Below are positions 5,378 through 5,890 of a stretch of 5,890 nucleotides of DNA, one piece after another. The DNA is taken from contig CAJWGH010000076.1 of NCBI GenBank assembly GCA_913031095.1, forward strand, positions 1 through 5,890. The letters are read 5' to 3'. Below the pieces are notes generated by a model. The model was not told where the DNA came from. It saw only the letters and a list, made by a program, of their open reading frames with translations, and did no database searches. The translations under genes were made by a program, and so were the position numbers. Each line of letters starts with the position of its first letter. Within the stretch, counting starts at the first letter, position 1. This DNA is from an uncultured Chloroflexota bacterium. GTDB lineage: Bacteria > Chloroflexota > Dehalococcoidia > UBA3495.

Positions 5378-5875
5378 ATGCCAGACCACGACCTGTTGAT
5401 CATCTACACTTCCAAGAACGGCCGGACCGGAGCCATGGTAGAGCCCGTCAGCCAGGGCATGGCCGACGCCGGCGCTGTCGTTCTGGTCCGCAGCGTCGAG
5501 GAGGTGAAGTGGGAGGATATGCTGTCCGCCAAAGGAGTGATAGTGGGAACGCCCGTGCGCTTTGGGGACGTGGATTGGCAGATCAAGCGTCTGTTTGACA
5601 CCACTGCCTTTCAGGACTACCCCGGCCCATTATCAGGCAAAGTCGGCGGGGCATTTACCGGCGGCGGACGCCCAGGCAGCGGCGCTGAACTTGCACTGCT
5701 GAGCATGCTGCACATCCTGCTGAACCACGGCATGGTCATCCAGGGTAACGCCTACACTTCGCATTACGGTCCCGTGGCTCTGGGCGGTTTCCCCGAAGAC
5801 GAGGTGAAATCCATCTGCAGAGCCTGGGGCAAGCACTGGGCTGAACTGGTGCAGCGGCTAAATCCAACCGGATAA
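5378..5875 (+). CDS. Flavodoxin family protein, WrbA-like (possible NAD(P)H:quinone oxidoreductase)
   Basis: A 165-residue cytoplasmic flavodoxin-fold protein expected to bind FMN. After strand 1 (DLLIIY, residues 5-10) comes the phosphate loop TSKNGRTGAM (11-20). Then GVIVGTPVRFGDVDWQIKRLFD (53-74) contains the GTPxRFG segment of WrbA. GKVGGAFTGGG (87-97) and LLNHGMVIQG (114-123) match the corresponding WrbA parts. It is about 30 residues shorter than E. coli WrbA: the segment between strand 2 and GVIVGTP and the C-terminal loop are abbreviated. WrbA reduces quinones by two electrons, limiting semiquinone and reactive oxygen formation; the same role here is inferred. The start is supported by TTGAGG at 5366-5371, 6 nt before the ATG. 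It follows mutM by 22 bp, so the two are probably one operon with an oxidative-damage theme. Other flavodoxin-fold functions, including electron transfer or a flavin reductase partner, remain possible. Confidence 0.8.
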   Translation: MPDHDLLIIYTSKNGRTGAMVEPVSQGMADAGAVVLVRSVEEVKWEDMLSAKGVIVGTPVRFGDVDWQIKRLFDTTAFQDYPGPLSGKVGGAFTGGGRPGSGAELALLSMLHILLNHGMVIQGNAYTSHYGPVALGGFPEDEVKSICRAWGKHWAELVQRLNPTG

Positions 5876-5890
5876 CTACCACAAGAATAC

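Overview
The window is bacterial chromosomal DNA, moderately GC-rich, carrying six protein-coding genes. No rRNA, tRNA, CRISPR array, transposase or phage gene is visible. The mix suggests a free-living Chloroflexota bacterium, possibly of the Dehalococcoidia/SAR202 type: an IleS2-type isoleucyl-tRNA synthetase, an Amidohydro_2-family hydrolase, a two-domain cupin, a luciferase-like FMN oxidoreductase and a WrbA-like flavodoxin. That placement is inferred from gene content and protein style; no marker phylogeny was possible.

Layout. (1) Positions 1-1277, plus strand: the 3' part of ileS, starting just upstream of the KMSKR loop and open at the left edge. (2) Positions 1278-1657: a 380-bp gap without a gene. 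It holds two related CTGGC/GCCAG hairpins, one resembling the dispersed REP-like palindromes found in many bacterial genomes, and an extended -10 promoter candidate. (3) Positions 1658-3410, plus strand: a COG3618-type amidohydrolase followed after 28 bp by a bicupin, very probably one transcript. (4) Positions 3438-4448, minus strand: an LLM-class flavin-dependent oxidoreductase, convergent with the bicupin. (5) Positions 4449-4542: a short divergent promoter region. (6) Positions 4543-5875, plus strand: a MutM/Fpg DNA glycosylase, then after 22 bp a short WrbA-like flavodoxin-family protein.

How the genes may work together. The hydrolase, bicupin and flavin oxidoreductase look like accessory catabolism of an organic compound, perhaps oxidation or ring opening plus hydrolysis of a lactone or ester. 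The substrate cannot be read from the sequence, and the oxidoreductase lies on the opposite strand. The mutM-flavodoxin pair fits protection against oxidative damage: one repairs oxidised bases, the other may reduce quinones by two electrons.

The strongest unexpected signals are a textbook-looking intrinsic terminator on the antisense strand inside mutM (4647-4680), a MutM whose usual lesion-capping-loop signature is replaced although spacing is conserved, and the paired hairpins in the ileS-amidohydrolase gap. No clearly new multi-gene system is evident.
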